DNA from: Andrena cerasifolii
Lineage: Eukaryota > Arthropoda > Insecta > Hymenoptera > Andrenidae
NCBI RefSeq assembly: GCF_050908995.1
Contig: NC_135119.1
Location: 24,953,001 to 25,017,000, forward strand
DNA length: 64,000 nucleotides
Direction of reading: 5' to 3'
Position 1 is the stretch's first letter, and every line of letters starts with the position of its first letter. The translations under genes and the position numbers were made by a program. The notes beneath the pieces were generated by a model, which was not told where the DNA came from, did no database searches, and saw nothing but the letters and a program-made list of their open reading frames with translations. Positions 1-12,470 of this stretch are shown here, piece after piece.

Positions 1-399
1 ACATTACATTTCTATGCAAGGTGACCATCGACGACGATATCGAACCATTATGTCCCTTCAATCGGGTGCAATTATAGTGCGTTCGCGGGCACCACGTTTC
101 ACGCATAGCCGCGCAAAGCCATCGTCGATGAAGAGCCTTCCAATTTCCAATGGATGAAAATATTCTGCTTATAATTATTGCCGGTCTACCGTTCGATCCC
201 GGAGCTAATTAATCTGCGCGACCTAGACCTCATTCAGCTTTCACTACTTGTTTTCCAGTTAATCACATGGAGAAAAGTCAACTCGTTGATTTCGACACTC
301 CCGTTAGAATTCGTAGCTTCTACGCCTACTTTTGCAGCCACCTCTCACATCCATATTCAACATTCGCTTTCTGATGTAAAGTTTCTATTTCACTTCTAC
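1..399. other. Unassigned AT-rich sequence
   Basis: No gene or repeat recognised. Short open frames here have no recognisable motif. Confidence 0.5.
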
Positions 400-403
400 T
401 TAA

Positions 404-557
404 CCCTTTGGATCCGGGAGATTTCGAAGCGAAATTTTTAAAAACAATTCCTTCGCATTAATATTTATTAATTTCATATAATTTAGAAGTTACCTAATCG
501 TCGCCCGGATTCAATCAAAATATACAAAAGGTGTATACGTTGCTGGGATTCAGAGGG
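404..557. mobile_element. Small TTAA-flanked MITE (154 bp)
   Basis: TTAA at 400-403 and 558-561 flanks ends reading CCCTTTGGATCC and, on the other strand, CCCTCTGAATCC. TTAA duplication and CCCT termini fit a piggyBac-type non-autonomous element. No coding sequence inside. Confidence 0.5.
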
Positions 558-561
558 TTAA

Positions 562-1007
562 GGGGTTAGACATGTATTGTTGGTCTAAAATTGAAATGAA
601 ATATTTTAAATATTTTTATCAATGACATTAATATTTAATAATGAAAGACTGTTATAATATTAGAATAGGCATTAACAAATTTACTTACGTTATTTTTGTT
701 GTTACTAACTAAAACAAGAATACCAAGCAATAACGGTAATTATTTAGAAGTTTTCCATCCTCACCGATTTCAATGATTTTTGGATATGTTGTCGGGGACA
801 CGATTCTGAACAACTTTTTCCTATACATGTTACCGCCCTGGACCTTTGTTTCCGAGATGTTCGCAGAAAACTGCTGCTACTACACAATGTATTCTGCCGT
901 ATACCTACCTACAGTACGCTTCCGTGGCAGCGTATGCGCCAGCATGGGACAAAACAAATGATGAAGCTGACCTTCCTTTCCGAGATATTTGCGAAAAACT
1001 TCTTTTG
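562..1007. other. Unassigned sequence with scraps of the foldback family
   Basis: TTTCCGAGATGTTCGCAGAAAAC (near 849) and TTTCCGAGATATTTGCGAAAAAC (near 978) are related direct copies resembling the centre of the element at 26823-27658. Nothing else recognised. Confidence 0.45.
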
Positions 1008-1283
1008 ACTTATTCCGACGCAACGCATTCCACTTTCCAACTTGTCCCGGGTATTAGTATTGGTTGGGGCTAGATTAGCGCGGGGGGCGCGCGCCCGCTC
1101 GCGGGCGCGTAAAGCATGATATCGAACCGATATGAGTCGGGGTGTTGACGGGCATCCGCAAGTTTCTGATTCAAATCTCTAAACTCACATCAGTTTACGC
1201 GCCCCCGCACTAATCTAGCCCCAACCAATACTAATACCCGGGACAAGTTGGAAAGTGGAATGCTTTGTGTCGGAATAAGTCAA
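1008..1283. mobile_element. Palindromic element with arms of about 85 bp
   Basis: The left arm (about 1008-1093) and right arm (1198-1283) are near-perfect reverse complements, sharing TTGACTTATTCCGAC and GGTTGGGGCTAGATTAG. The centre is rich in GCGCGC. The arm core GGTTGGGGCTAGATTAG recurs in the foldback element at 26823-27658, so the two are related. Exact ends and target duplication are not clear. Confidence 0.75.
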
Positions 1284-1589
1284 CAGAAATATTGTTAAGA
1301 GGGGGTACTGTGGTAAAGTGATTAAAAAAATCGGTAAGGTGTACCCTTTTATGCACAATTGCCCCTGTATCTTTTGAACGCATTAATTGCCGAAGCTAAA
1401 TGTATATATTTGGGGTGTTTCCACACCCCCCGTAATACCCACAAAGTTTCATCTCGATCGGCCACCGGTCCCTTTCGGAAGTACAGCCCAACTTCAGACT
1501 GCCAACATAACTGCCCTCCACCACAGTCTGGTCTGGCGGGATGCACGTGGGCAACACAGCTTATGTCATTCTGCGCGCTGACACATATA

Positions 1590-2504
1590 GGGTACAGACA
1601 GGAATATGGAACGGCAAGTAATATGGAACTTCGTAATATTTCGATAAAGAAATAACGAACTCTTCAGGTAATCGTGTATACTAGATCCCTAGACACAATA
1701 GACGATAATACTAACAATTGAGCATCAGTCGGGCATCCATTATTGAAAGAGAAACGTTTATATTTTTCGTCGTGTGCAAAAGTTTCTGAAAAGTGCATCA
1801 AACAGGTAAATAGTGCAGTGAAGGTATGTTACAAAGTATTATTTTGATATCATTTATTATTAAATATGTGTGTTCTTGATTATTCAACAATAGTTTACCA
1901 ATAAAGTTACTTTCTTCTTCGTATAATTCTTAATTTCTTGTCGGAACATGTGTGTACGTAATATGGAACATACCGAGTAACATAGATGAAGCTGATAATG
2001 ACGATGACAACGATGATGCGAAATGCTTATTTTGCGATGGTAATTATAAAAATAATGATAATAAAAAGTAGGCCCAATGTATTCACTGCTTTCATTGGGC
2101 ACACGAAAAATGTGGGGCTTCCAACGTATTATTCACGTGCCCAACGTGTAGGAGATGCAAAAAGCAGGAATAAATTCCAAAAATGATGTATATTTATTTG
2201 TATATTCTACTTAATAAATCTTCATTTTTAGTAAAGAAAATAGTAAAGATTTTTTAGTTTTCTTTACTAATTTCCTAGGTGTTCCACAATCGGACCCATT
2301 TTTTTCGAACAGCCGATTTTCACTCTTTTCAGTTTATTTACTATAATTACAAAACAATTGGATTTTTTTACATTTGACTCTGTAAATATGATTATGCATT
2401 AGTTCCTTCGTCCCCTCATGTCAGCTTTATTAAAAAAAAAAACAAATTCCCCTACTTTTGACAAGCTTTTGAAATCAGGTGTTCCATATTACCTGCCTCT
2501 ACCC
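1590..2504 (+). mobile_element. pogo/Tigger-like DNA transposon remnant (915 bp, TA target site)
   Basis: Terminal inverted repeats of 23-24 bp at 1590-1612 and 2481-2504 (GGGTACAGACAGG / GGGTAGAGGCAGG followed by AATATGGAAC) are flanked by TA on both sides. TAATATGGAAC recurs inside at 1619 and 1959, which may be transposase-binding repeats. Inside is the remnant of a zinc-finger tail (separate entry). TA duplication and a zinc-finger tail fit the pogo/DDE-1 group; the catalytic core is gone. Confidence 0.75.
1985..2173 (+). pseudogene. Transposase C-terminal zinc-finger (PHD-like) remnant
   Basis: Reading from 1985 gives an acidic run (DEADNDDDNDD) and then CLFC, CIHCFHWAHEKC and CPTCRRC, ending in TAA at 2171-2173. 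The C-x2-C / C-x2-C / H-x2-C / C-x2-C spacing is that of the zinc-binding tail often found at the end of insect pogo/jerky-type transposases. One in-frame TAG at 2069-2071 and the lack of a DDE domain show it is dead. Placement inside an element with TIRs supports the reading. Confidence 0.7.
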
Positions 2505-2506
2505 TA

Positions 2507-3789
2507 ATAGCATACCTAATAGAATAAATTTGTGGTTTTTCATGTCAAACATTCACTTTACGCCTGACTCGTGAAAATTATTTTTACAGTTTTAAAATCT
2601 GTTTTTAAAAGCCGACAAATCCTAAGCGTCACCCTTCAATCTCGACAAACTACATCCAACCTTATTGAAAATAATGCATACTCCTAGCACCCACTTTGCC
2701 TCCATACCCCTCCAAACTTTCTCTTAAAATTTCCGAAAATATCCTCGATCACTACTACATAGTCACTAGAGGCCCAGATGCTGTCAGAGATCCCCGCACC
2801 CTCTTACAAGCTTCAGTAAGCTGAATCAGTAAGTTGTAACTAATCCAATGAAACTGAAATCTGAAGCACAGAACGGGCGCGTCCTTGTACTATCACTTTC
2901 GCCTGGCGCCGAGCACGAGCAAGGCAGATAAAACGAGAGTGATCGATGGCTATTCCACAACCAAGTAATCCCAAGAAAACCGTGGTCCCTCTCCACTCAT
3001 TGTCAATTATAATAGAACCAAGCTAAATCACCGCTGCAGCTTCCTTCGACCCCATTAACCCTTTCATTACAGTTGGCGCCTATAAGCGTTCGCTTCATAT
3101 TGCTCGAAGCGACCTGAAGGCGCCTACAGGCAATCTTATTAGCAATAATTGCAACGAACTTCGCTTGTGTCACCAAGTGAATTCTGATTAAAAAAAAAAA
3201 ATGCGAGACGCAAGATTGTAGTGTTTAAAAAGCATAATAGAAGACGCGAAACGAATTATGTATCAAAATCTGCCGTCGCGAAAAGGTTAGCGCGAACAGA
3301 CGAGTGGAACATTGCTCGAAGGGGGTCAGGCGTCGAATGTAGCCTACCTATGTTCGAACGGGAGCGGGCAGCATCCATGCGAGCGTCTTCCACGTCGACC
3401 GATCTCGCCTTCGACACCGGAAGCTAATGCAAAACCACGGTAACGTCATCCCCGCGGGACACGAAACTTTTTCCAAATCTCCGCCGACGCGGATAAGCGG
3501 CCACGCATAAGCGAAACCGCGAGAGATCTGGGATACTGGGACGGTGGGAGTGATGGGGCCGATTCCTCTCGGGGCGCGAGTATTTTCGCGGGTCCGCGGT
3601 TGTCAAGGGTCGCCCGTTCCGTCGCAGGAAGCCCGAGTCCGGGGCCAGGGCGGTCGGGGGCAGCGCGCGAGGGGCAGCAAGATAGGAAAACGCGCGACGT
3701 AGAGGCGAGAGCGGAGGCGCGGCGTAGCGGTTTGCGCGCGGAACACGCTGCATCGGCTCCATCGCTAAGCGTGGTCGCGATCGGCCCCG
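2507..3789. other. Intergenic; AT-rich, becoming CpG-rich after 3200
   Basis: No gene or mobile element recognised. Overlapping open frames from 3221 on both strands are explained by high GC and few stop codons. Confidence 0.5.
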
Positions 3790-4234
3790 CTGGAAGGGAT
3801 ATATGTAAGACTGCACAGCTTTGTGTTGTCAGACCGTGGAGGATATCGTAGGTAGCCGAGCCGAAGGGAGAGAGATCCTTGCCAGCCGAGGCGTCCGTCA
3901 GTGGTGCGTGTACAGACGGCACAGCTTCGCCACTCACCAGAGCAGTTTCCTCGTGCTGCTCGCCACACAAACGTCTATCTTCTACGGGACCATCCTGATA
4001 CGGCACCCGCGACTCCTCACGCGATCACGCGCCGATTAATCCGTCTAGTTCTTCGCTTGCTTCGGGCGGGCGGCGAACCTCGCGAACACCTGCCGAAACG
4101 CGGTGCCCCTGTCCAAACACTGTGCCCCTCGACAAAGTGGCCAGCGGCTGGATTACCAAGCGGATCCTCCGATAGCTCTCCGCTCTGAGAACGGATCTAC
4201 TGGGGACACCTATCCAGGAGTTTGCTATTCAGAG
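3790..4234 (+). promoter_or_regulatory. Candidate TATA/initiator promoter and non-coding leader exon, possibly of ELO-1
   Basis: In a CpG-rich island, TATATGTA (3800-3807) lies 31 bases before the A of an initiator-like TCAGAC (3829-3834), the expected insect core-promoter spacing. A donor-like AGAG/GTCAGT follows at 4231-4240, giving a leader exon of about 400 nt. ELO-1 needs an upstream leader because its ATG exon begins at an acceptor (16559-16560). Linking the two would make a 12-kb first intron; that link is inference. It could serve another, unseen transcript. Confidence 0.3.
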
Positions 4235-7200
4235 GTCAGTGAGATAATTGTGGTCTTTCTTCCCCTTCTTCCTTGCCGAGTAGAGGGTGCCTGGGCCTCG
4301 GTCTGAACCGTGCAGGGGCAGTCGTGAAAGAAGCAGAGACGACGAAGTGTTGACGGCGCGAAAACACCTGATCGTTTACCGAGCAAAGTTCACGTGGCCT
4401 TTTTGCTTTGTTCGATGCACGAACATTTGGGAATGCTTTTGTACGCGATGCTTTGGCACTCGCTGCTATTCGTATTGCACACATATTGGCGTTATTTCTT
4501 CTTTGAGTTGTTCGGCACTCGGGCGCTCTGTTGCCAGGACAGAGGAGCTCCTTAGGAGACTTGAATGGGTTAAGAATTAAAGAGCAAGGGAGATTAAGGA
4601 TCAATTCGGTTTAGTGGCTCTGGTAATTGACGCTACGACGCGCTGGATGCAGGCCGAATTTCAGAGTTCAGTTATTGATGAAAGAAGACGGTCAGTTGAC
4701 ATGCTCGACGGAAATCGAAACGTTTCTGCAACCTGTTCCCCTTGGCGCGTGCTCTGCTTTCGATCTCGAGAACAATAAGAAGCCTGGCTGCGCCTGAATA
4801 GATTAAAGTGCGTTCACATTAGACGCGTTGCGAAATAGCGGGAGATTAGTGCAACAGGGAACACGAAACCGCTCGGTAGCGGCGGTTCTTAATGCACCTC
4901 GGTCGAGGAAAGTAAACGATCGCGGTGAATAATAAAATCCTGCGTTAAAACGAATGTTTACAAGCACTACTCGAATCGTCGAGCAATTAAGGCCAGCAAA
5001 CGAAACCAGCCTAATTTTTCTTTCCAAACAATATTTACGCGCTGTCAAGTATTTGCATCCACATACAGGGCACGTCAGTTTTGATGAAACTTGAGATCGT
5101 GTACAAGGGATCAAGTAACTTTTGCCTATATCCACAAAATAGTTAATTTTTAATTATTTCTACCACTAGAATTTTGAACTCGTAATTAAGAATTGACGAA
5201 AACGTCCCAACTCGGTAGAAAGGGAATAATAAGGAGTTGAATAAGCAGTGCTTGATAATTACAGAATAAAGCAATAGACAATAGTAGTTATTTGTCACTT
5301 GTTAATACCTGCTCAGTGACAAATAGGGAATTGCCGATTGCAATGTAATGGCGGACCTATTGTTAAGCTTCAACTTTGCTATCGACCTCCCAGTGACTAA
5401 ACTGTTTGGTCTAACCGAGAGCAATTCACGATCTGTCTATTCTCTGGAGTCCATGAGCAATCAACAAATACACTCGCCTCCATATAAGCTTATACCATTT
5501 GCAAATGTGTCACAAAGTAGATGGTACGCGTTAGACCTAATTGAAACTAAATTACCCCCAAAAGCGGCGGCCACCTGTCGCTAGGTGGAATAAATAATTT
5601 CGATTTCGCGATACGCTGCCAGCTTGACTCTATCATTGCCTCAAATGCCAAAGGTTTTTACCCCGGTGTTCGAAAAGCGCGTGAATCCGTTTTGCTTCGA
5701 ATAAAAGGTGCTTTAGCCGTAATGATATGCATTGACACGCGCGATGAAGGATGATACTCGCAGAAATTGACCACTTTGCGGCAACAAGGTGTGGCGCAAG
5801 AGGAAGGTGTTCCTGCGTAATGGTCCCGAACGGCGATCATTTATCTGCGAGACGTCGAACGCGAAATTCGTCGGGAGAACGCTCTTCTCTATTTACTCGA
5901 ATCGAGTCCCCGTTTGACAAACGACCGTCGGACGGAAATTCTTGGCGGTATGACGCCAGAAATGTTGACGCTGCAAAATTTTAAATTGCAGGCCTGGCAT
6001 CGCGCGACAGGCTTATCGGAAATTCTAATTCATATTATTTGCCCGAGACATCGAACAACCAATGTTTGGAGATCTCTTAACGTCTCCTCTGACGGAAGCG
6101 TGTCTGCGGACGGGAACTCCGCCAGCAGATCTGCGAGCGTACCAGAAACTCCACGCGTAGTAAATCATCCGCGTAGCGGAAAAGATTGGGCTTCCCCTAA
6201 ATTAGCGTCGACGATTAAGTTACTACTCTAAGTGGGATAAGATTTCTGACCCATTAAGCTTGTAATTTAATCGAGTGGCCGGAGATTTATCGGAGCCGCT
6301 GGTTGTATTGTAATAAACAATCGCTTGCATAATAGGCCCCAAAAGAATGAATGGAAGAATTTATCGCGGTGGCTTTTGGCTTATAAACACACGCTTACGT
6401 CGCAACGGAAGAGAAGCCTGAAATTTTAGTGCAGCGTCGTGAACAGAGAGGGAACTGGAATTAAGGGGCTGAGTAAAAAACAAGCTCGTGTCACATGTGA
6501 ATAAATTTTCGTTTCTTTGTAATTCGGTTCTGCAAAGCAGGTAGTGCAATTCCACCATCGCGTAATATGACAGCATGCTCCGCATAATATAATAGTGGGT
6601 AGTTCCCCGAGCAGAAACATATTAAATTCTGAACAAATCTTTCTTCTTCGCGCTGAGAAAAAACAAATCCGCCGTGAAAAAGGGGCCCATGATATGTACT
6701 CGGCTCCTCGTGGACGCGTGACAGATGTTTCATTGCTTTCAAGATGGAGATAACAGATATGTGGAGAAATTAATCATTTGTACGAAGCAAACACAGAAAT
6801 GAGCGTTAAAAAAATTCTCGTAATGAGAATACATGGAAGTATAACGAAAGAAAAATATTAAGACATATTGGTAAACAATATAATTAATTTTTCAGCTAAA
6901 ATTTGATTATAGTTGTCATTTGCCGTTTAAAATAATTACAACTTAATTTCTACTTCAACTTGCTTTCCTCTAAAATCATAAAACTGTGGCATGTGATTTT
7001 TCCCACTGGGCCCCTCGATTGCCGGTGCAAGATTCGCTTCGTTTCACTAACGCAATCGCGGCACTTGGAATTCCGACGACCGAAATTGGTCCCGCTCACG
7101 GCCGTCAGGACTCGGCGCCCTTCATCCATAAAACAGGCGGGAGAGTGAATCGCGGTCGAAAGGGAGAGCAACGGTTTTTTTCGTACCATCCTACGTGAAC

Positions 7201-7372
7201 GAGCCAGCTCAGTTTTACCGTTGCTTCTGAATCGATCGCTGAACACTGCTCCACCCGAGTTAGCTAAATTTTCAGAATGTGAAGTTTGGAAACGATTTGG
7301 AGGACAACGTCGATAATTACAGTAAGAGTTCTGTGCTTTCCACTCGACGCCGTTTTCTCCGATGCGTTCTGA
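4235..7372. other. Intergenic or first intron of ELO-1; nothing recognised
   Basis: No conserved protein motif, RNA gene or clear repeat seen on either strand. Confidence 0.5.
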
Positions 7373-7557
7373 CTAGAGAATTCAATCTGGGGATCGTAAT
7401 CCCGGCTGTTTTTTGGATCCTAAAACTCCCGGGATTTGATATATCAAGTTATAATTTATCCCGAGAATTTTTAAAAACCTAAATTACTTTATGAACAACT
7501 GAAAAATATAAAAATGGACTCCAAAAAACAGCCCGGATTCCGGGACTGAATTCCCTA
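7373..7557. mobile_element. Short palindromic MITE (about 185 bp)
   Basis: CTAGAGAATTCA...CCCGGCTGTTTTTTGGA at the left matches, in reverse complement, TCCAAAAAACAGCCCGG...TGAATTCCCTAG at the right. Arms are about 45 bp around an AT-rich centre. Target duplication is not clear. Confidence 0.65.
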
Positions 7558-8584
7558 GTTCTCACGCAACAAACTGTTCACCAAATGTGCGCGGCCCCAC
7601 GGTTTCAAATTATAATCAGGTTTTGTCGATCGATGAGTGCAATTATTCCCAAGTCAAAGTGTTTCCAATCTCGTGGTTCGTGGGGGTAAATGGCGTCACT
7701 GAGCACAGCCAGTGTTAGTTTACGAAACAACCTTCGGGCAAGGTTGTCTATTAATCGAAGATCAATGCCATTTTCTTAGATTCTATCGGGGATCATGAAA
7801 TTCCACCGTTCCGCGACGGGAATGCTGTATGTATAAGAAGACGCTTAAGGTGTCTGCTCGTTTGTTAGCAAAATCTGCCCAGAGGCTTTTTTCTACAAAA
7901 ATGTCGCGATAATTCCAAAACCTGGAACATTCGAAAGTGGGTAATACCTGTGGCCAATATAAAACAGGTACTGTGTTTATCTTATGTACCCTAAGGGTTT
8001 TGAGCACTGCTAAACACTAAGTTTTGATAAGTTTCTTTTCCGTTTTTTGCAAATAACATGACATGACCCTTAGAAAATTGTTTTTAGGGAGTTTTTAATG
8101 CTGCTAAACACAGATTTGACCTTATTTTTTTTAAATGCCATTTGGGCATAACTCTGCCTTGGACGGTCCCAAGTCGGGGTTGAGAAAAGAGGAGAGCTCC
8201 TGTTTTGATGGTGATTTGCAATAAAATTTGTGCTTACCTTAGGCGTCGTATTATATAGGATAGTGCCCTGGCAAAGACAGGCTTAAATACTAGTGGTAAA
8301 TAATGAAGTACCTACAGATTCATTCTGTCATTTCGAAGCTTCTGAGGTTATAAGCTAGATGCAGTAGACTCCCTCTTAACTGGTCTGGGACAGACTTCTG
8401 AATCTTTTATCACGTTCCCGTACACAGGCAGCACATACAATTTTGGATAGAACCTTTAAAAGTTGTAAAAATATTGAATTACAAAATATTGTGAAAATAG
8501 TGCCAAAATATTGTAATCCAATGCTTTACAATTGCAATATTTTATTAAAAACATTAGTGTTTTTATCACTTTTTTAACCCCTCG
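7558..8584. other. Unassigned intergenic sequence
   Basis: AT-rich; nothing recognised. Confidence 0.5.
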
Positions 8585-8588
8585 TTAA

Positions 8589-9012
8589 CCCTCTAAATGT
8601 GAGCCACCCATAAGCTGATATTGACGCTCTGTACCTTCTACCTGCAAAATAAATAGTTCTTTCCAAAGCCGACTTACACACTATTTTTTCTTTCGAAGTA
8701 TTGTATCCGAACAACAATTCTGTAGAATTTTAACTTGTAATATTGAAATTTGTAAAAGTTACAATTTTTCAAAGATTTTCTTCGTTTTTTCTCGACATGT
8801 GGTAATCTAGAATTTTTTTTACAAAAACGGTAATAAAATTTCAATAAAAAATCTATTGGAATACATTCTAGAGACTTCGAAATTGACCTATGATTTTTTT
8901 CACAAAAATTGAATTTTTTAGAGGAGAATGGCGGTCGTTCAAAGATTGCTCTGGGTGTGAGCCACCCAGGTATGTCAAAGTTGATCGAAAAAGGAGGTGT
9001 GTCAGCGAAGGG
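8589..9012. mobile_element. Possible TTAA-flanked MITE (424 bp)
   Basis: TTAA at 8585-8588 and 9013-9016 flanks termini that both read CCCT outward-in, followed by weakly matching bases. GTGAGCCACCCA occurs at 8600 and again at 8956 as a direct repeat. The inverted repeat is poor, so this is tentative. Confidence 0.35.
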
Positions 9013-9721
9013 TTAAGTTCTATCTAAAATTTAATATTCTCGTCGAATACGACTATACGAAAATCACTGTTGAGTTCAATTCTTTACACTTTCCGCGTTT
9101 CCCTTTTATTATACATATTGCAAAGGTAAGACCGGAAAATGAACTCATCCGTGCGGTTAAAGTTTCCTCTATGATTGCAAATTCCGCGAGCCACGCATGT
9201 GCTGCGTAACCCGGAATATGTAAATTTTATTTTCCTGCTGGGCCTCGCAACGAAAATGTGGCTGGTTAGATCGGAGACCGGTTAAAGCCCAACCAGAGAT
9301 GAGGAAGGTCTGTACTGTAGTCGAAGACAAACTTCCAAACGTTCACGGTTACAGAAAATATCGAAATACCGAGTAGGTGCAGTCGCAAGTAAAATTTATT
9401 ACGAAGGTCGCTCTCATTCCCACGCGCATGCAATTAAAAAAGAAATACACCAATTTCAATGGCTCTTTCGATCGCCACTGCGCGCAGAAGGGGGAGAATG
9501 CCCTTGAAGATCGTGAATCGAACGTGGACAAAAAAGCGCGTCGAACCCACTGAGAAATGTCAACTTTCGCTCGGTTAACGATTCGCTCGATACCCCCGTC
9601 CTTTGTGTCGCCTCGTCAGTTTCGCGATCGATCTTAATTAAAATCGGCGAAGCTTCTGGCCCGAAAGGACGACCGCTGGAAATCCTGGGGCGATCGAGTA
9701 GCGTTGCGAGCGTCACTTTAA

Positions 9722-10439
9722 GGGGACTAGGCAAAAATCGATTTTTTTTATTGCATTTTCCGAAAATACTATCTTTTCTGAATAAAAGGCCGCTTGGTTT
9801 ACGGTAAAATTCGCTAAATTGTAGATTTGGCAGCTAAAAACGTCAAGCGGCAACCTATAGCATCGCCTTCGCCCAGAAAGTTTTCTCGAATATTTTTTTC
9901 TCTTCATTTTTTCCTGACTGCGAACGAATTGAGGTTCAGATCGACTTGGAAAAAATTACAGGATGTGTAAAACGTGTGCCTTTTCGGGGCAAACCTCTTA
10001 TAGGGTCCGTAAAAATTCGAGATTTTCATAAAAAAATTAAGAAGTCACCGAATTTTTTAACCCAGACCATCATTGTTTGTGCGCTAGAAAAATCCGGCGA
10101 CTTCTTAATTTTTTTTATGAAAATCTCTTATTTTTACGGACACTATGAGAGGTTTGCCCCAAAATAGCACATGTTTTACACATCTCGTAATTTTTTCCAA
10201 GTCGATCTGTACCTCAATTCGTTCGCAATCAGGAAAAAAATGAAGAGTAACAAATATTCGAGGAAAACGCGTTTAAAGTTTCTGGGTAAAGGCGACGCTA
10301 TAGGTTGTCGCTTGACATTTTTAGCTGCCAAATCTACAATTTTGCGAATTTTACTCTAAACCAAGCGGCATTTTATTCAGAAAGGATAGTACTTTCGGAA
10401 AATGCAATAAAAATTCGATTTTTCGACTGCCTAGTCCCC
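9722..10439. mobile_element. Full-length palindromic TTAA MITE (718 bp)
   Basis: Flanked by TTAA at 9718-9721 and 10440-10443. The ends are GGGGACTAGGCA and its complement TGCCTAGTCCCC with minor change. Almost the whole element is one inverted repeat: the left arm with GGCAGCTAAAAACGTCAAGC and CATAAAAAAATTAAGAAGTC is mirrored on the right. No transposase sequence. Confidence 0.85.
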
Positions 10440-10503
10440 TTAAGTCCACCGCCGCAATGCAACTGCATTTCGACCAAACACCGATTGCATGCAATGTCAT
10501 TGG

Positions 10504-10753
10504 CAGTGTGGAGAGGGGCGGGTGATGGGAGGGTGGCAAGGCTCCCTGGCACTATCGATAGAAAAAGGAACAAGTAGATTAATACCCACGACTGATAAAA
10601 TTCAAGAGCTTTGTAAAAAGAAAGGAAAACTAGATTTCACTTTTTAAATAATTTTTTATAATCACCTAATAAATTCTACTAAATTTGCATTAAAAATATC
10701 TGTATCCCTTCAACTCGGCTACCCCCAAAGTTTAAATCCTGATTTCCCCACTG
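10504..10753. mobile_element. hAT-type MITE, copy 1 of the 'CACCTAAT' family (250 bp)
   Basis: Starts CAGTG and ends CACTG. The flanks GTCATTGG and GTCGTAGG agree at 6 of 8 bases, consistent with an eroded 8-bp target duplication. The 3' half (TATAATCACCTAATAAATT, then TTCAACTCGGCT...TTAAATCCTGA) recurs at 38614-38795 and 39988-40184. Confidence 0.6.
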
Positions 10754-11694
10754 GTCGTAGGTATAACTCGAGGAAATTCGTCAGACTTTTCCTCGAAAGA
10801 TTCGGGGGAAAAAATCGTGTTGACGAGAAACAGAACCGTGCGAGTGATTGACGCCATTGCGCGCAACAGTTTTTCGGTAGCATCGCGGTGGTGTTGCGGC
10901 GGTGGACGACCGGCCTAAGCCTGAGCGACGAAAACGTCGCGGCGAACCGGTGGTGCAACGAGGACCATTTTAATTTGCAATCGCGATCGGACCTCGGTCC
11001 TGCGTCACGCCGAACCGTCAATCGCATTCCCGCGTCGGGCGCTTTGTCTTATTTCCCACCGGGCGGCCGTATTTGTTGTTCGTAAGAATTTTCGCCGCGC
11101 AACCGGTTTCTGCTACGGTTTCCTCCTACGGTCCTTGCTCAAGGATTGCGCGTAGGATTCAACGCCTTGCATCGGCCAGCTGCGTCGCGCCGGCAACATT
11201 AATTTCACAGGCTTCACCCGCCTTGAACCCTGCAGCCAGGAAAGGAGTCTTCCCCTTTTCTTCGGAGCAGGCTCCACTCAGACGGAACTAGGTAATTCAC
11301 TTTGTTTACGTCGCCATTTCCCGGTTTTCCACCTGCGAGGCTGCTCGTTGCAAAACGGTTCACCTGTGACGAAAGCGGGCGTCATTTGACTGGAACCGCC
11401 GAGCGGTGTCCAGCGATAACTGCTCGGGCACGGGGGACGTCAATGTTCGTAATAACAGCAGTCAAAGAACGATCAATTTTCTCCGCGGCTCTTGACAACT
11501 CGCGATCATTAAATGGTTCGCGCCGCATTTTGTCCCAGATGGAAATGAGGCGTGAATGCGGCATAAAAAAGATCGTTAGATACCTTTCGTTGCGACATCG
11601 CTAATTTCCTCTGCCCTACAGTGAAGTTGTTACTCGGACGATTATCACGAGTCCCACTTGACCCGCTTACTTTTCCTCGAACCCGGCCACTTTT
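10754..11694. other. GC-richer intergenic block
   Basis: Contains short open frames on both strands without motifs. Elevated CpG could mark regulatory DNA. Nothing supportable. Confidence 0.45.
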
Positions 11695-11702
11695 AACGCA
11701 AC

Positions 11703-12462
11703 CAGTGTTACCAACCCTACGGATTTTTTCCGCAGATCTACGGATTTTTTAGTTTATCCACGGATCTACGGAGTGCAAACTGAAATCTACGGATTTTTTT
11801 ACCTTAAATTATTAAATTAATACTATTAATATGTATAATTTTAATACTAAGGTAATTCGAAGTTGATGAAACAAAAGATTCTGATTCTGATTAAAGAAAT
11901 CATTTACTGTTTAATTTGACCCATTGATTTTACGATCCAACCCGCCGATTTACTGCGGGTAGCTAAATTCCGCTTCGCTACAAGAGCTTTTCATCGCGCT
12001 TAATCGAGTACAATAGGAATTTGCAAAATTAATTTCAGAATCTTTGCATATGAACCTTTTTAATTCCTTTTCTTGAATTTACGTCGAGACGAAAGGCTTT
12101 GGCGAAAACGACTTTCAGGGAAACATTATTTTTGGGAAAAGCTCTTGTACTGAAGTGGAATTAGTAAAAGTGGATTTCACAACTTTTGCACGTGAAGTTT
12201 TTTCGTAATTTGTGAATTTTCGTGGTGACAATAATTTTTTTGAGGATGTCAGGGGAGGGTCGAGATATAATATTTCTAGAAAGGATTTGGGAAAGGACGG
12301 TTTCCATGAGCAAGGGAATTAGCTTCTATCATACATGTAATAATTAACACTTCTGAAGAAAATCCGTAGATCAACGGATTTTTCAAAGGGGGATCTACGG
12401 AATTCTACGGAATGTTGAACTTTTTCTTTACGGATTTTCAAAAATCTGAGTTGGCAACACTG
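11703..12462. mobile_element. hAT superfamily non-autonomous element (760 bp, perfect 8-bp TSD)
   Basis: Begins CAGTGTTACCAAC and ends GTTGGCAACACTG, flanked on both sides by a perfect AACGCAAC (11695-11702 and 12463-12470). The 8-bp duplication and CAGTGTTRCCAAC terminus are the hAT signature. The subterminal regions are packed with TCTACGGATTTTT motifs, likely transposase-binding repeats. No transposase frame remains. Confidence 0.9.
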
Positions 12463-12470
12463 AACGCAAC

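Noticed and set aside
3424..4006. Overlapping open frames of 130 and 186 residues on the minus strand
   Set aside because: CpG-rich DNA with few stops; the frames overlap each other and show no protein family signal.
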